From: Diploptera punctata
Lineage: Eukaryota; Arthropoda; Insecta; Blattodea; Blaberidae
Assembly (NCBI GenBank): GCA_030220185.1
Contig: JASPKZ010001233.1
Coordinates: forward strand, 1,976,001-2,040,000
Length of the DNA stretch: 64,000 nt
Reading direction: 5' to 3'
Part shown: positions 29,798 to 41,289 of the stretch, piece by piece
Numbering within the stretch: the stretch's first letter is position 1
How the letters are laid out: every line of letters starts with the position of its first letter
Notes under the pieces: generated by a model
What the model was told of the DNA's origin: nothing
Databases searched by the model: none
The model's input: the letters and a program-made list of their open reading frames with translations, nothing else
Translations under genes and position numbers: made by a program

Positions 29798-30480
29798 ATG
29801 ATAAACAGAAGTAATCTTGAAAAAGAAGAACCACCTATGAAAAAATATAGGAAATTCACATATCACCCCTGGGTACATAATAAATTTCAAAATATATTTG
29901 AGAAGTTTAATATTAAATTAGCACCAAAAAATAACTACAGTTTAAATAAACTAATAAAAACCAACAAAAATGAAAAAACTGATAAAAATAAAAAGTCAGG
30001 AATATATCAAATTGAATGCATGGGTTGTGAAAAGATATATATAGGGAAAACAAAAAGAAACCTAAAAATTAGAACCAAAGAACACATAAGAAATATTAAA
30101 AATGGAGAAAGATTGAAAAATCTGCAGTTGCTGCTCATGTTTGGTCTGAAAAACATAATATAAATTCAGACACTAAATTATTAAAACAGTTAGAAAATAC
30201 AAACGAGCTGACTATTTGGGAAAAAATTTATATTCAGAAGAACAGAAACAGAGTTATGAATTTTGATATTCCGATGGAGGGTGACCTTGTTTGGAGGTTC
30301 TTTGGCCAACCACAGGATGGAGCTGACATCGACATCCAGGTGGTGCAACATAATGCAACATAAATAAAACCAGTCTGGGAAAGCTGAAGATAAAACAGAG
30401 AATTGTTTTGAAACATGTCCAAGAATAGTTACCGTGTTTGATAAAACATGAAATATGAGGTAAGATGTTAAAATGACTCA
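29798..30480 (+). mobile_element. Penelope-like element 3' part (right arm)
   Basis: The plus-strand frame 29798-30163 starts MINRSNLEKEEPPMKKYRK, continues FEKFNIKLAPKNNYSLNKL and a GIY-YIG domain with intact GIY, YIG, the KTKRN segment and REH-like residues. A small insertion near 30108 shifts the frame, after which EKSAVAAHVWSEK and LTIWEKIYIQKNRNRVMNFD follow. Over about 650 bp it is the reverse complement of the left copy. The copy is truncated at the point where the left copy begins. Confidence 0.85.
30380..30421 (+). ncRNA. hammerhead ribozyme, ACATGT helix III
   Basis: CTGAAGA at 30384-30390, helix II AAAACA/TGTTTT, GAAAC at 30410-30414, ACATGT and C at 30419. Mirror of the core at 28790-28830. 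Confidence 0.7.
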
Positions 30481-30965
30481 TTAATTTATTAACATTTTAT
30501 CCAACTCAATTATAAATTGAATATTACTGCACAATATTACTTCCCACTGTAATTTTGATTAAATTTGGTTCATACTTCAAAATTGCCTTAAGAATCTTGG
30601 ATTTGGATGTACAGACAGACTGGGCTACATACTGATAGCAGTTCTGTTGAAAATGTAATCAATTATGGGCATTATATTTAATTCCTCAAGGATGATCGAA
30701 CTTGGCTTCACAGAAAATTATAGGAATAAGTTGTGAAATTAAAATACGTTAAGACAAGAATATATTAAATTTTTACAAAATTTTGTTTAAAATTATTATG
30801 TTTTCAAAATCATTAATTAGAAACCTGAAGAAGTTTAGATTTATTATTTTTAATAATCTATTTATTTTTAATGTTTTATTTTAGGAAGTAATATTTTGAG
30901 GTTCTTTTAATTATATTATTTGGAGTCTGTTCATCTTACCTCAATATTAATGTTGATTTATTCTT

Positions 30966-31002
30966 GAACATGTTTCGATTGGATATCAATCATCTTCAGC
31001 AT
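30966..31002 (-). ncRNA. hammerhead ribozyme, ACATGT helix III
   Basis: CTGAAGA at 30999-30993, helix II GATTG/CAATC (5 bp, loop ATATC), GAAAC at 30976-30972, ACATGT. Helix II differs at most positions from the core at 28790 but stays paired. Confidence 0.7.
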
Positions 31003-31088
31003 CTTGCCCAGACTGGTTGGATTTATGTTGTAAACCCATAACATCGGCATCCAGAGTTTACAACATAAATCCAACCGGTCTGGGCAAG

Positions 31089-31124
31089 ATGCTGAAGATG
31101 ATTGATATCCAATCGAAACATGTT
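31089..31124 (+). ncRNA. hammerhead ribozyme, ACATGT helix III
   Basis: CTGAAGA at 31092-31098, helix II GATTG/CAATC, GAAAC at 31115-31119, ACATGT at 31118-31123. Mirror copy of 30966-31002. Confidence 0.7.
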
Positions 31125-31299
31125 CAAGAATAAATCAACATTAATATTGAGGTAAATAAACAGACTCCCTCCAAATAATATAACTATTTATTATTATTTA
31201 TTAAATGAAGAAATTCTGATATTTTGCTTGTCTTTGTTTCACTGTGTTGCATTTGATGAAGAATTAAAAATGTATGGGTATTTTTTTAGGTAAATTTTT

Positions 31300-31575
31300 A
31301 TCACTCAGTTAATATTCTTTTTCTTCTTAGACTAGTTTCAAAACCTTCTTCGGTTCCATTGTTAGTATTTTCACGACTGTTGTTTTGCCATCGTGAAGAG
31401 CTGCCTCTTGCTCCCTCTGTTGGTAGACTTGAAACCAAGTCATTTTCCCTGGGGATTAATTTCTCCTTTTTGTTTTTTTTATGTAGATTTTTTCCCAAAC
31501 AGTGAGTTCTTTGGGTTTTTCTATTTGTTTTAATAATTTAGTCTTTCTTTTGATAAGATGTTTTATTGACTCCTA
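31300..31575 (-). mobile_element. Penelope-like 3' fragment
   Basis: The minus strand shows LTVWEKIYIKK-like, KEKLIPRENDLVSSLPTEGA and a 3' UTR with helix II GGAACC/GGTTTT and helix III ACTAGT. The first hammerhead box is mutated (CTAACAA). Frameshifted and 5'-truncated. Confidence 0.6.
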
Positions 31576-31689
31576 CTATGTATTGGTAATTTTTATATCA
31601 GTAAACCTTTATCACCCCATAAAGTAACCAAAGTAGATTATCATGAGAAATTTATATCTCAGAAAATATTTTGTCAATTGAAATTAAAT

Positions 31690-32005
31690 ATAGTTAAATT
31701 TGAAGGGAAAAATTATATGCTCAGACTGGGGTTTGAATCCAGGACCTTTGGCTTTTTAGGCCAATGCTCTACCACTGAGCTACCTGAGAAATTCCAATCT
31801 AAATGCAAATTTTTCTCTTATACACTATTAATTCCCAATCATCGAATGCTACGAGCATTTGCTTCATGACGGCAAATGGCGCTTCTTGTTTAAGAAGACA
31901 TTTATTAGGAATTTAAACACTACTTTATAAAGCCAGTAGGGCTTCTTTTGATATTTTTATAATTAATTTAACACTTCTCACTGAAGGATAAATTACATTT
32001 GAAGT
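31690..32005 (-). repeat. tRNA-like repeat unit, complete (locus T13)
   Basis: The clearest single unit: AAATTTGAAG near 31698, a tRNA-like domain at 31719-31789 (acceptor TCTCAGG/TCTGAGC, anticodon stem TTGGC/GCCAA with loop CTAAAAA), ATTTTTCTCTTATACA, the hairpin segment AATTCCCAATC...GGCAAATGGCG, TTTATAAAGCCAGTAGGG, CACTTCTCACTGAAGG and again CATTTGAAG near 32000. It starts and ends with the same motif, as a head-to-tail monomer would. Confidence 0.75.
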
Positions 32006-32009
32006 CACG

Positions 32010-32690
32010 CAAATAGTTGTTTACAGTTAATGGCCATTGAAAAGCTCACTGAAATATTATGTTAAAAGTTTTCTTATGGTAATTAAATGTGTAAATAGTG
32101 TGATATGTTGTATATTTGTAAATTTGTCATGTAAACTGATAGTCATTCATGACATTTTTGTTGTTTATGTTGTAATTTTGTAGTTGTTTATTCAATAATT
32201 TGTTTAATGACTGTGAACAGTTTTGTAGGAATACTTTTACTATGTTTATGAGATGAACTCAAATTGATTTGAATTTGCTTTCTATGTTGGTAACACTATG
32301 TAACTGAGACTCAGTATGGATTAGATTTTAAAATCAGTATGACAAATATTTAGGGTTAGTGCTGCATCATGGTAAACACGTGACTCTCTGTTCTATCATC
32401 TGATGGCCACTGACAACCATTTCAAAACTCTTCAGTACCAAGGATTTATTCATTTACGCCATTATGAAATGAGGAGCTTTATAAAATTTCTTGTTTATTG
32501 TGAAAGATGACCAATATTATTTAATGTGTGGTTTCTAATGCCACCCACTGCAGTTTTCATGCTTCGGGTTCTGCATTGGGCAGATAGATTGGCATTAATG
32601 TGATCTATATTCAATATATGCACCACTTCGGCAGACTAATTTACATAGATGATGTATTCTTGTATTGTGTAGAGAGGAGAATAGGATGAG
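32010..32690. other. no recognisable feature
   Basis: No supported frame or repeat match. Confidence 0.4.
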
Positions 32691-32699
32691 TTTAGGTAA

Positions 32700-33320
32700 A
32701 ATTTTATCACTCACCTCATATTTTTATTCTTTTTTTAATTTAAACTAGTTTTAGAACTTTACACTTCAGTACCATCATCAGTATCCTCGCGACCATTGTT
32801 CTGTCGTCTTGAAGAGCCATCTTTTGCTCCCTCTGTTGGCAGACTGAAAACCTTGAAATCAGGTCTTTCTCGCCAGGAATTTCAAAGTTCATCAATTTTT
32901 CCTTTTTGCTCCTTTGAATGTAGATCTTTTCCCAAACAGTGAGTTCTTTTGATTTCTCTATTTGTTTTAATAATTTAGCTTTCTTTTCGATAAGATGTTT
33001 TTTCGGACTATGCATGGGCAGCCACTGCAGATTTTTCTACTTCCCTTTTCTTGATGTTCCTGAGATGTTCTTTCACTCTAGTTTTCAAATTTTTATTACT
33101 TTTTCCTATGTAGACTTTCTCACATTCTTTACATTTAATCTAATAAATCCCTGATTTGTTTTCTTCTTCTATTTTCTCATTTTTGTTAGGTCTAATCAAT
33201 CTACTGATGCTATAGTCATTTTTGGGTGCCAGCCTTATGTTGAAATTTTTTTTTTAAATTTTGAAATTTGTGGTGCTTCAATGGATGATGTGTGAATTTT
33301 ACATTTTCTTCTTTTTATTT
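32700..33320 (-). mobile_element. Penelope-like GIY-YIG fragment
   Basis: The minus strand encodes the linker (FNIRLAPKNDYSI), a decayed GIY-YIG region (KSGIY, CKECEKVYIGKSNKNLKT), then SKELTVWEKIYIQRSKKEKL and MNFEIPGEKDL. Frameshifts near 33010 and 32860 break it. The 3' UTR has ACTAGT and a mutated hammerhead (CTGATGA present, AAAAC). Confidence 0.7.
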
Positions 33321-33419
33321 TAGAAGAGCGCTTTGTGTGTTGTTTGAGAGATGAAGAAGAAGCCTACTCCTGTTGAAAAACACCAAAAGGGTCACCAGGT
33401 TTAATGTCCCCATCCAATG

Positions 33420-33790
33420 TCAACAGAACATTGCCTGAGAAATACCTTGGGTATATGGTGGCCAGAGATTATAACAAATTAAGATCTTTGGAGTAGAAGG
33501 AATCAAAATGAAATTGTAAAGAAATAAAATTTAGAAGATGGAAAGGGGTTGGTCATGAGAGAATGGTAACATTGCAAAAATGGCATTTGATTGGAACCCT
33601 CAAGGATTGAGAAGGCAAAGAGGAAGACCTAGGGCAACAAGGAGTAATACCATCAGGAATGAAGCTGAACAAGCAGGGATAAGTTGGAATGAAATTAAGA
33701 CATTGGCAAACAACAGAGTGTGTTGGCGAGCTTTTATCAAGGCCCTAATGCTTTCCAATGCAGTAACCAGGACTACTACTTCTACTACTG
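33420..33790 (+). mobile_element. LINE ORF2 C-terminus
   Basis: The frame near 33580-33760 encodes WNPQGLRRQRGRPRATRSNT and ISWNEIKTLANNRVCWRAFI, the conserved end of an RTE-like or related non-LTR ORF2. It is preceded by decayed coding sequence and followed by a CTACTACTTCTACTACT run. Confidence 0.65.
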
Positions 33791-34019
33791 TTATCAACAG
33801 AACAAAATATCTTCTCAACATATGTATTATGGTGAGATTTACAAATTCTAGCAGTTAAAAATTGTACATCACTACCCTTCCGACATTAATTAAATTAATT
33901 TTGTAATTAAAATTTTCAACTTTGCTGGGTATTGAACCCAGGCCCACTAGTCAAGAAGTAGGCATGCTACCACCTGAGAACACGGCAGATAACCAACTGA
34001 TTTTTGGCTGATGGAAGAA

Positions 34020-34660
34020 ATTTTCTTTTGAAAGTCATTATGAATCACCATTGAGGTTAATATATAATGGGTTTTATATAAAATATGTTAACACGAGACA
34101 CAACACCCAAAAGCATCAAAATTATCGAATGTCACAAAATGATAAAACAGTTATCCCGTCTACAAAAAAAGTTGTACTTCAATGGATTCCGGCCCATTGT
34201 GGAGTGACAGGCAATGAAATAGCCGATTTTCTAGCCAAGAAGGGTAGCAAAATTGTTTCAAACCCAACTTCTGCTCCAGTTTCCTTTCACTCTATCAAAA
34301 GAATTATCTCAAATAAATACATCAATAAACTTAGAGAAGAATACACCACCAAAACATCTGGAAAGGAATGGGAAAATCTACAAGCTTATGACATTACTAC
34401 ATTACAAAGAAAATCCGCAGTAGCAACATTCAGACTGCTAATGGGACATGACTGCTTGAATAAACACCTACACAGAATTGGCATAACAGATTCACCTAAA
34501 TGCCCTTTTTGCAATTTAAATGAAGATATGGAAAGAAACCATCTCCTCCGTTGTCCAGCTTTTGTAGAAGAGACCAGCCTTTCTGCTAAATATTGGAGTG
34601 CAAGAGAGCGAATGATTTCATTATCAAGTGCTCGACATTAGATACCAACCAACCATATAA
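34020..34660 (+). mobile_element. RNase H LINE 3' end
   Basis: The frame 34051-34641 encodes the last part of RNase H (LQWIPAHCGVTGNEIADFLAKKG) then AVATFRLLMGHDCLNKHLHR, CPFCNLNEDMERNHLLRC (CCHC motif) and YWSARERM. It ends in CCAACCAACC. It is the source-type sequence of the 141-bp insertion at 18859. The first 30 codons do not match an RNase H N-terminus, so the left junction is internal. Confidence 0.75.
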
Positions 34661-34669
34661 AATATGTAC

Positions 34670-35255
34670 CTGATATCTCAGTTATCCTCAATAAAGTCAA
34701 ATTTCAGTTAAAAAAAACACTGAAGCCCTTTTGGAATATGTTCCATCAGCTGCAATTTAAAAGGTACTTGTTGAAGTCAAAATCTACTTATATTTCTTAA
34801 TATTCCCAGATTATTCTCCAATGACACAAAGTCTCCTGTAAAGATTTTTGCTTCTTGCATGTAGATGTTGTTTAATAAGTATCTATCTATAATGGCATAG
34901 CCCATTGTTAAGCCATAGCCTCTCCTTTGTAAGGAGTTACGAGACAAAATTAATTTTTAGTTATCTTATTTGCTCATGGATGTCATGTGGTCAACACACT
35001 GACCAAATGCGACATCTAACAGGCAACTAAGATATTACTAGGACGTTGATGTCTGTAAATTTTACTTAGAGACCTCTTTATTCAGGCTTAAGGATCTTTT
35101 ACGAGTCTGAAAACCTTCAGACTCAAGACCCAAACTTATAAGAAACTTAGTATGTAGCCCTTGATAAGTACCTCCTCGTACAATGTCTCATTATTGAATT
35201 ATTGTTAATATGGCTTAAAGTCTCTCCTGGAGAATTTGCTTCTTGGATTTTTCCG
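34670..35255. other. no recognisable feature
   Basis: No supported frame. Nothing matched. Confidence 0.4.
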
Positions 35256-35261
35256 GTCCCG

Positions 35262-35612
35262 CGCCGTAGCCGAGCGGTAAGGTAGGAAGCCTTGGCGCAG
35301 AGCTACGGGACTTGCGCTGGTTCGAGTCTCCATGGGGGAAGAAATTTTCTCATGGTATTTCGGCCAGTATGGGACCGGTGCCCACCCAGCATCGTGAGGC
35401 AATTGGGTAGCTACAGTAAGTAGCGGCTCCAGGTTGAGGAACCAGCTATAACGGCTGGGGGACCCGACATGCTAACCACATGTCACCCCTACACTGGCTG
35501 TTGATCATCTACCTCTGTGATTGACACATGTGGATGTGAAGGGTCAGCAGCCGGCTGGTAAAAGGGCAACCGCTGAAAAGTGGAAAGACCCTCAATCGGA
35601 ATCGGATTTTTT
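35262..35612 (+). mobile_element. tRNA-derived SINE
   Basis: Head GTCCCGCGCCGTAGCCGAGC with an A-box-like TAGCCGAGCGG and B box GGTTCGAGTCTC, then a GC-rich body shared almost base for base with 52081-52436. The 3' end is ACCCTCAATCGGAATCGG. A second tRNA-like segment in minus orientation (GGTTTGAACCTGTGACC) follows at about 35640-35700 and may be part of another repeat. Confidence 0.85.
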
Positions 35613-35619
35613 CCATCCT

Positions 35620-36340
35620 AAAAAAATCCTTCGACTCCGGCTGGTTTGAACCTGTGACCCTCGGAACTAGAGGCAAGAAGCATAACCCTGGGCAACGTTG
35701 TTTTCTAAGTGTTCAATGAATCAAATTACAATGGGAAGTAACACTACTGGTATGAGATATTTTCAATTTATAAATGAGTTAGATAAAATGTTTTTACATT
35801 TCACATTATAAAGTTCCATGTTTTCAAGAGGTGAAATGTAAAGAATTTTAATTTAAATCTCACAAGTATACATGTATGTGAAGTGATGCAAAAATTGAAA
35901 ATATACCACATTAACGTAATTTACCCATCTAACACAGAACCCAAAGGATAAAAAATGCAGTGGGTAGCATTGTAACACACAAGTATCACATTCAAATTTC
36001 AAAATTGCCAGTCAATTTTATACTGTGTTGAATATGGAAAGTTTATTCAAATTGGAGTGAAGTCCTGTGTAATATAGTAATTGTAATTATGCTGTGTATG
36101 TAAATTAAAATGGAGAAAAAAAGTTCAGTATTGTCAAAATTAAGAAAGGGTCAAGGGTAAGAACAAATCATTTACCTGAAATATACAGGAGAGCTCTTAG
36201 AAAAATACAGGAAATTATTTTCTCATCATTTAAACTTATTGAAAGAATATAGCTTGCTTTAAAGCTACATTCCAGTGAAATTAATATATCCAAATATTAT
36301 AGAATACAAGTATGAAATTGGAATTTTTAATTTTGTTTAG
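35620..36340. other. repeat debris
   Basis: A tRNA-like T-arm segment near 35650, a PLE end remnant (TTTTTACATTTCACATTATAAAG) at about 35790-35845, and otherwise no recognisable sequence. Confidence 0.35.
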
Positions 36341-36344
36341 TTGT

Positions 36345-36745
36345 TTCTTGACTCACCTCATACTTCTTAACTCCCTTGCACATCTAGATTTTGTCACTAT
36401 TTATGACATTCTCAATGCTATTCACGTTCACAACTGACGTCCAATGGTCTCCTCTCCTGCAGACTGACCTCCGCGCCATCTGATGGCTGACCGACGAACT
36501 TCCAAATCAATCCCCTCTCCTTATCACCGGTATTTCAAAATTCATAGTTGTGTTTTTATTCTTGCATATGTAAATTTTTTCCCAAATTGTGAGTTCAAGA
36601 ACTCACAATTTGTGACATTCTCAATGCTGTATTATGTTGAGTTGTGAATGTAATACAGCATTGAGAATGTCACAAATGAAGTGAAGAAACTCGAGTCTGC
36701 TTAGAAGTTAAGAAGTGTGAGGTGAGTCGAGAAACAACTAAACAA
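36345..36745. mobile_element. PLE 3' end, unequal inverted pair
   Basis: Left arm (minus) from GACTCACCTCATACTTCTTA to about 36600 includes the PLE end block (NFEIPVIRRG, WKFVGQPSDG). Right arm (plus) at about 36600-36740 is shorter and ends GAAGTGTGAGGTGAGTCGAG. It has helix III palindrome ACTCGAGT. Confidence 0.7.
36661..36697 (+). ncRNA. degenerate hammerhead, palindromic helix III ACTCGAGT
   Basis: TTGAGAA in place of CTGANGA, helix II TCAC/GTGA, GAAAC at 36686-36690, helix III ACTCGAGT at 36689-36696 (perfect 8-nt palindrome) followed by C. The first box is decayed. Confidence 0.5.
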
Positions 36746-37239
36746 TATTAAAATAAACCTCATGGTGTTATTTCCTACCTACATAACTTAATACTAGCAT
36801 ATTTTAATTTTTCTAGGAAGATAATTTGGTTATCTCAAGTTTTACATAAAATCTGCAGTTCATTTTTTCTTCATTTTTCTTTCTAGGTATAATTTTATTT
36901 GAAGGAGATATTAAATTCTTAATGAATTCAACTTTGTAACGAATCTGCATAAAATGAAACTGGTATATAGTTTGCATACTTTTCTTCATATGGATTTCAC
37001 AATATGAAACTGTGAATTTTATGATGATTTGTGAGTTCTGGATTGAAATATCATTTGAAGGGTACAGGGGAAGAAAGGGGAAGGTCAATCAAAATCGGAA
37101 ATTGAGATTGGAACCATCTATTAGATAATTGAGCAAGTTTTTAAATGTGTAATTGAAAACAGGCAAAGTAGTGGATAGTTAATGAAATAATTGCAATTAT
37201 CACCATACAGGTTAAGAAGGTAGAGTACTCTAAATTAAA

Positions 37240-37500
37240 CAATTTTATTTATTTATACAAATGCAGGGGACTTGACAGAAGTCATTGTCCATAATTATGA
37301 GTAAACAAATAACATAATAATAAATTAAAACAGTAAAACAGAAAGTTTGGCTCTAGCTTCCCAGTATCTATCCTTCAGTGTAGCAGAGTTAAGTGCCTGA
37401 CACTGTAGCAGGTGGTTTCTGTCCATGCTAGTGTTCATGAAGCACAGTGGGCAATGAGGACTTCTGTAAATTCCAGTTCGGTGAAGAAGAGATGCAAGAA
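37240..37500 (-). mobile_element. RNase H LINE 3' end
   Basis: The minus strand encodes LASLLHRTGIYRSPHCPLCF, then MDRNHLLQCQALNSATLK and DRYWEAR, the CCHC end of the RNase H-bearing LINE type. 5'-truncated. Confidence 0.65.
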
Positions 37501-37509
37501 TTTAAAAAA

Positions 37510-40075
37510 ATGTTTCCTGAAAACTTTTAATTTTTTTCACATTCCCCCATCTTCCCCTCTACTTACATTTGTTATATTTATCTGCTAAATAACCGTTATT
37601 TTTATATTTCTGAATGTTTTATTTTACAAAAAAATTATGTTGATTAAATTCCCCAATTTTATACAAAGTTCATATTTCAAAATTATGGGAAAATATTAGC
37701 TTAGGAATAGTATTGAATCTCACCTATAATTACTTACATACATACTGATTATGTTCCTGTTTTTCTTTTATTTATTTGAGTACAAATTTTGTTAAAACAG
37801 ACTGTCATGTTCTATGTTAAAGAATGCAGAACATTTCCATTGTTTATCAATTACTGTAACTGAATTTTTAATGTCTATTGCTCTATTATGATTAAAATTT
37901 CATCCAAAACACTTTCTATAGATGATTTTAAATACAGTTAAAATTATTATTTTGTTCTGTAAAACTACAGTTGTGGATTTCTTAGGAAGATTAACAGTAC
38001 ATTGAACAATAGTCAATATTATTTTTAGTGTATGTATTTTAAATATTATGTGACTATATGTTAATATACAATAATTTTTCTAAATAATCCATGATTATAG
38101 TGCTTATGAATCAAGTTTTTTTAAAAAAATAAATGGACGATGTTATGCATCAACTAACTAAGCGCCATTTTAAAAAAAAATTGAGATTTTGATGTCATCT
38201 GTTTCTCTGGCTCATGAAGTAAGTGTACATACACTTTTAGCACCAAATCTTTAAATATAGTCCTATTATTAAAGAAAAATATAAATGCCATCTGTCCAAT
38301 TAGAGATTCTATGTTTTGCAACAAATGGCTATGAACCCAGATCTTCACAAATACTAATGTAAATTTTGCATCGTGCAGCTAAGCATCAAATGTTCCTGCT
38401 CTTATGCTAAGGTTTATCTACGACGCAAAGCGCCAGTGCAAAAATTGCTCCCCATGTATTTAAATGGATGTGGTTTATCTACAACGAAAATTGCTGATGC
38501 GAAAAATTTTGTGCTGGCATGTCGCGTCGTGTATTTGAATCACTTGAATCCGGGATGCAATTTGCCAGCGCAAACAAAGAATATAGAAGATATTACCCGT
38601 ACTCATTGGTGTAATTGTTAAAAATAAAGTAAGATTTTATGACAAAATGTCGGAAATACAGTACTTGTTTTATAACTTTCCAATTTTAAATACGAAAGTT
38701 AGATAGTTTTGTTGCAAATCATTGAGTTCTATACATGTTCTATACAATATGAGCATGAAGGAGTACAGAGATGTACAGAAAAAAGAGTTATGGTGGCTTG
38801 AACTTAGTAAAGAGATAAATAAAAGCTGTAAATATTGTATTGTATCTTAGGGATATTATGGATGTACATAAATTTCGTCTTCTATTAAATTCAATATCTG
38901 ATAATACTGCTCAGGCAAATATCTGAAGTATTCTAAAATTTTGTATTTTCATCAACCATATGTTTATTTAAGAACTAAAGAATAATTTATTCTATAATTT
39001 TCCATACAACATTCATATGATTCTGTTGCTCTAGGTACTTTTTCTGTCTTTACTAATATTTCGTACTATTTTAAACGTTTTGCAACGATACTTTAAAACT
39101 TTTTTTTATAAAGAGTTTTAATATGTTTATCTATATACACAAATTATGACTTTTCCTCTCAATTTATTTTCAAATTTCTTTATTAGAATTGAAGTTGGCA
39201 TACGTGAACGCTTATAAAATTAAATCCACCAGATGGCAGGGCATGTGTGTGAATGACCAACATTTGCATTTAATTCCAAACCATATTTTAAGAAATAAAT
39301 GTTCAATGAATTCATTTTGTTAGGTTCCGATGAGTCAGTTTAGTGTACATCAGATTAGTTTATAGTTTGCTAAATAGTATGTATGTAATTTATTTCATTA
39401 GGTTATGCAGGGACAGGTTTGTACACATTAATTTTTGTAAACACATTTGGGAATTTATTATGAACGTTGGTCATTTTGATTTCCCATATATGTGGTGCCA
39501 TCTGGCAATAATTCCATAAACATAAGCGCTGTACCGTATGTGCTCCATGCAAAACCAGTATCACGCCGAGTGAAACGCGAGTTTGCGTCACGTCGGGCGC
39601 GACACGCTGTATAATAAACCGAAGCATTAGATTGTTGATGCATAACTGTCAAAAACATGGAAAATAACTTACAATATCCATTATTGTTAATTTGGCACTA
39701 CGATAAATAGTGATGATTGACTTAAACTTTAAATATATTTTCTCGAAACTTGCATAATGGAACATAGCTGGTTGATGCATATTTACCATCCAAATAATTA
39801 ATTAAAGATAACAGAAAATCTTCTTCAAGAAAATATATAAATTAATTGTAAAAATAAATATGACAGTGCAAATGAAGTCTTGGAATAATACCTAAAAGTA
39901 ACATAATGGAACACAAAATGGACAAATACAAGGTTAGGGTGAATTATTTTGGTTAGATTTTTAAGTTTAAGACTGATGTTGGTTATTATTTTAGTTTTTA
40001 CCATATTCCTGTAAGTTGTACCCATAATTCATAGCCATCTTTCAACATTACATATTATTTTCATAAATATTTAAA
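37510..40075. other. no recognisable element
   Basis: No frame longer than about 80 codons and no repeat match. GC-richer pockets at 38370-38580 and 39530-39610 contain CpG dinucleotides but no motif I can name. Candidate unique sequence. Confidence 0.4.
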
Positions 40076-40079
40076 TGGA

Positions 40080-40145
40080 TTTGAAAATGATACATAGTAT
40101 ATCGAAACTAGTCTTTAAAAAATATACAATTATGAGGCGAGTCAT
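40080..40145 (+). mobile_element. PLE 3' terminus remnant
   Basis: A decayed first box (TTGAAAA), partly paired helix II, GAAACTAGTC with the ACTAGT palindrome and GTC, then ATACAATTATGAGGCGAGTC. Only the last 65 bp of an element. Confidence 0.55.
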
Positions 40146-40149
40146 AAAA

Positions 40150-41285
40150 TTTAACTCAATTTATTAATTATGACACATTATAGTGTTATTAGGTTATTCT
40201 TTCTCAACTTCTCATTCAATTTTTATGACATTGTTCACATATTAATGCATTAATTTGTGTTTTTTTTATAATTTATATTTTTTCTTCTATTTACAGTAGT
40301 TACAGTAGTCTGTTATTTGCACAAGAATCCCCAGACATGATAAAATTTAAAATCACTTGCAGTATGTAATTGCGCAAAGTTTATAAAGCTCATTTGAAAT
40401 TAACAATGTTTTTTATCTGTATGTATAATGTTTTTTGAAACAATGGAATTGTTTTTGCACTTGAAAATTCTGCTTTGTAAATAACAAGTTCCTTAATTTT
40501 GAATTAGTTTCTCATGGATATAACTTAAAAGTGTTTCCTAATAATGAATATTTTATATAATTATGTTTTGTCCCAAAGATTGTGGTTTCATGAAACAAAC
40601 CAAAATTGAATTCTTAATCATTGATTTACATTTTGTTATTCTTGTTAATATATCCTTTTAGATGATATTACAATTTGTTTCAGATCAGCGTTAATATTTA
40701 ACAATTTTTACTTTCTCTTATTGAAAATAGGAATGTTAGGTTTTGATTATGGACTCTTTTAGTTTATTTGTTGCCAAAGAAACAATTTGTATCTTGATAA
40801 ATAGACTAACATTTTTTTTTATAAACTATTTGATTAACTATCCCAATATCTATGGATATTCATTATTAGTCTTCTTCTTCTTTAGTTGTAGGATTTTCAT
40901 CCTTTTTTATTTCCCAAATCACTCCTTGGAGGAAGATGTATTGGATGTGCATTTACTGTTCCATCTTTGATCCAAGGCTTGATCCTTGGGACTGCGAGCA
41001 ATGTGTAAGGTACACCTTGAAGTGGGTTGCTAGTCCGTTTATATTCGGGGTTTCCTCCCTGGGCCGATTGCCTTCACCGAGCTTCAGAGTTCAGCCTGCC
41101 CCATTTTATTTCGGAGTTGTCTCTCCTAGATGGGTTGTCTTACAGAACTAACGAACCCCATCTGCCCATTTCCATTAGTAAAATTTTTAAATGTCTCCAT
41201 ATTAGGGAGAATTTATAGTTCTAATTTTTTTTTTAATTAGTGCCATTCTTTTTACTATTTACGTAGCGATTTTGATGGATTCTAA
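40150..41285. other. unassigned
   Basis: A GC-richer block at about 40935-41170 may be a dispersed repeat. I cannot name it. The rest is featureless. Confidence 0.35.
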
Positions 41286-41289
41286 ATTC

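Larger units (their letters stand above)
30890..31180. repeat. PLE-derived hairpin, near-perfect
   Basis: Arms of about 110-120 bp: left from TCTTACCTCAATATTAATG, right ending ATTAATATTGAGGTAA, with the centre near 31040. The end sequence equals that of the large PLE pair (28755-28790), so this is a solo pair of PLE ends with no coding part. Confidence 0.85.

Noticed and set aside
4900..31200. Regular palindromes as CRISPR repeats or rho-independent terminators
   Set aside because: No spacers, eukaryotic repeats all around, and the palindromes are inverted PLE ends.
31690..32005. A hammerhead inside the tRNA-like unit
   Set aside because: I looked for CTGANGA and GAAA boxes on both strands of the unit and found no pair at a sensible distance.
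33920..33992. tRNA-like segment (TATTGAACCCAGGCCCAC) as a SINE or tRNA
   Set aside because: Only a T-arm-like stretch is visible; the rest of the cloverleaf or a SINE body could not be found.
35205..35402. 65-codon minus-strand frame
   Set aside because: Antisense to the SINE; no domain.
36813..37088. 91-codon minus-strand frame
   Set aside because: Low-complexity composition, no motif, no neighbours to support a gene.
38373..38621. 82-codon plus-strand frame in a GC-richer pocket
   Set aside because: No recognisable motif or splice context, and only one copy to judge from.
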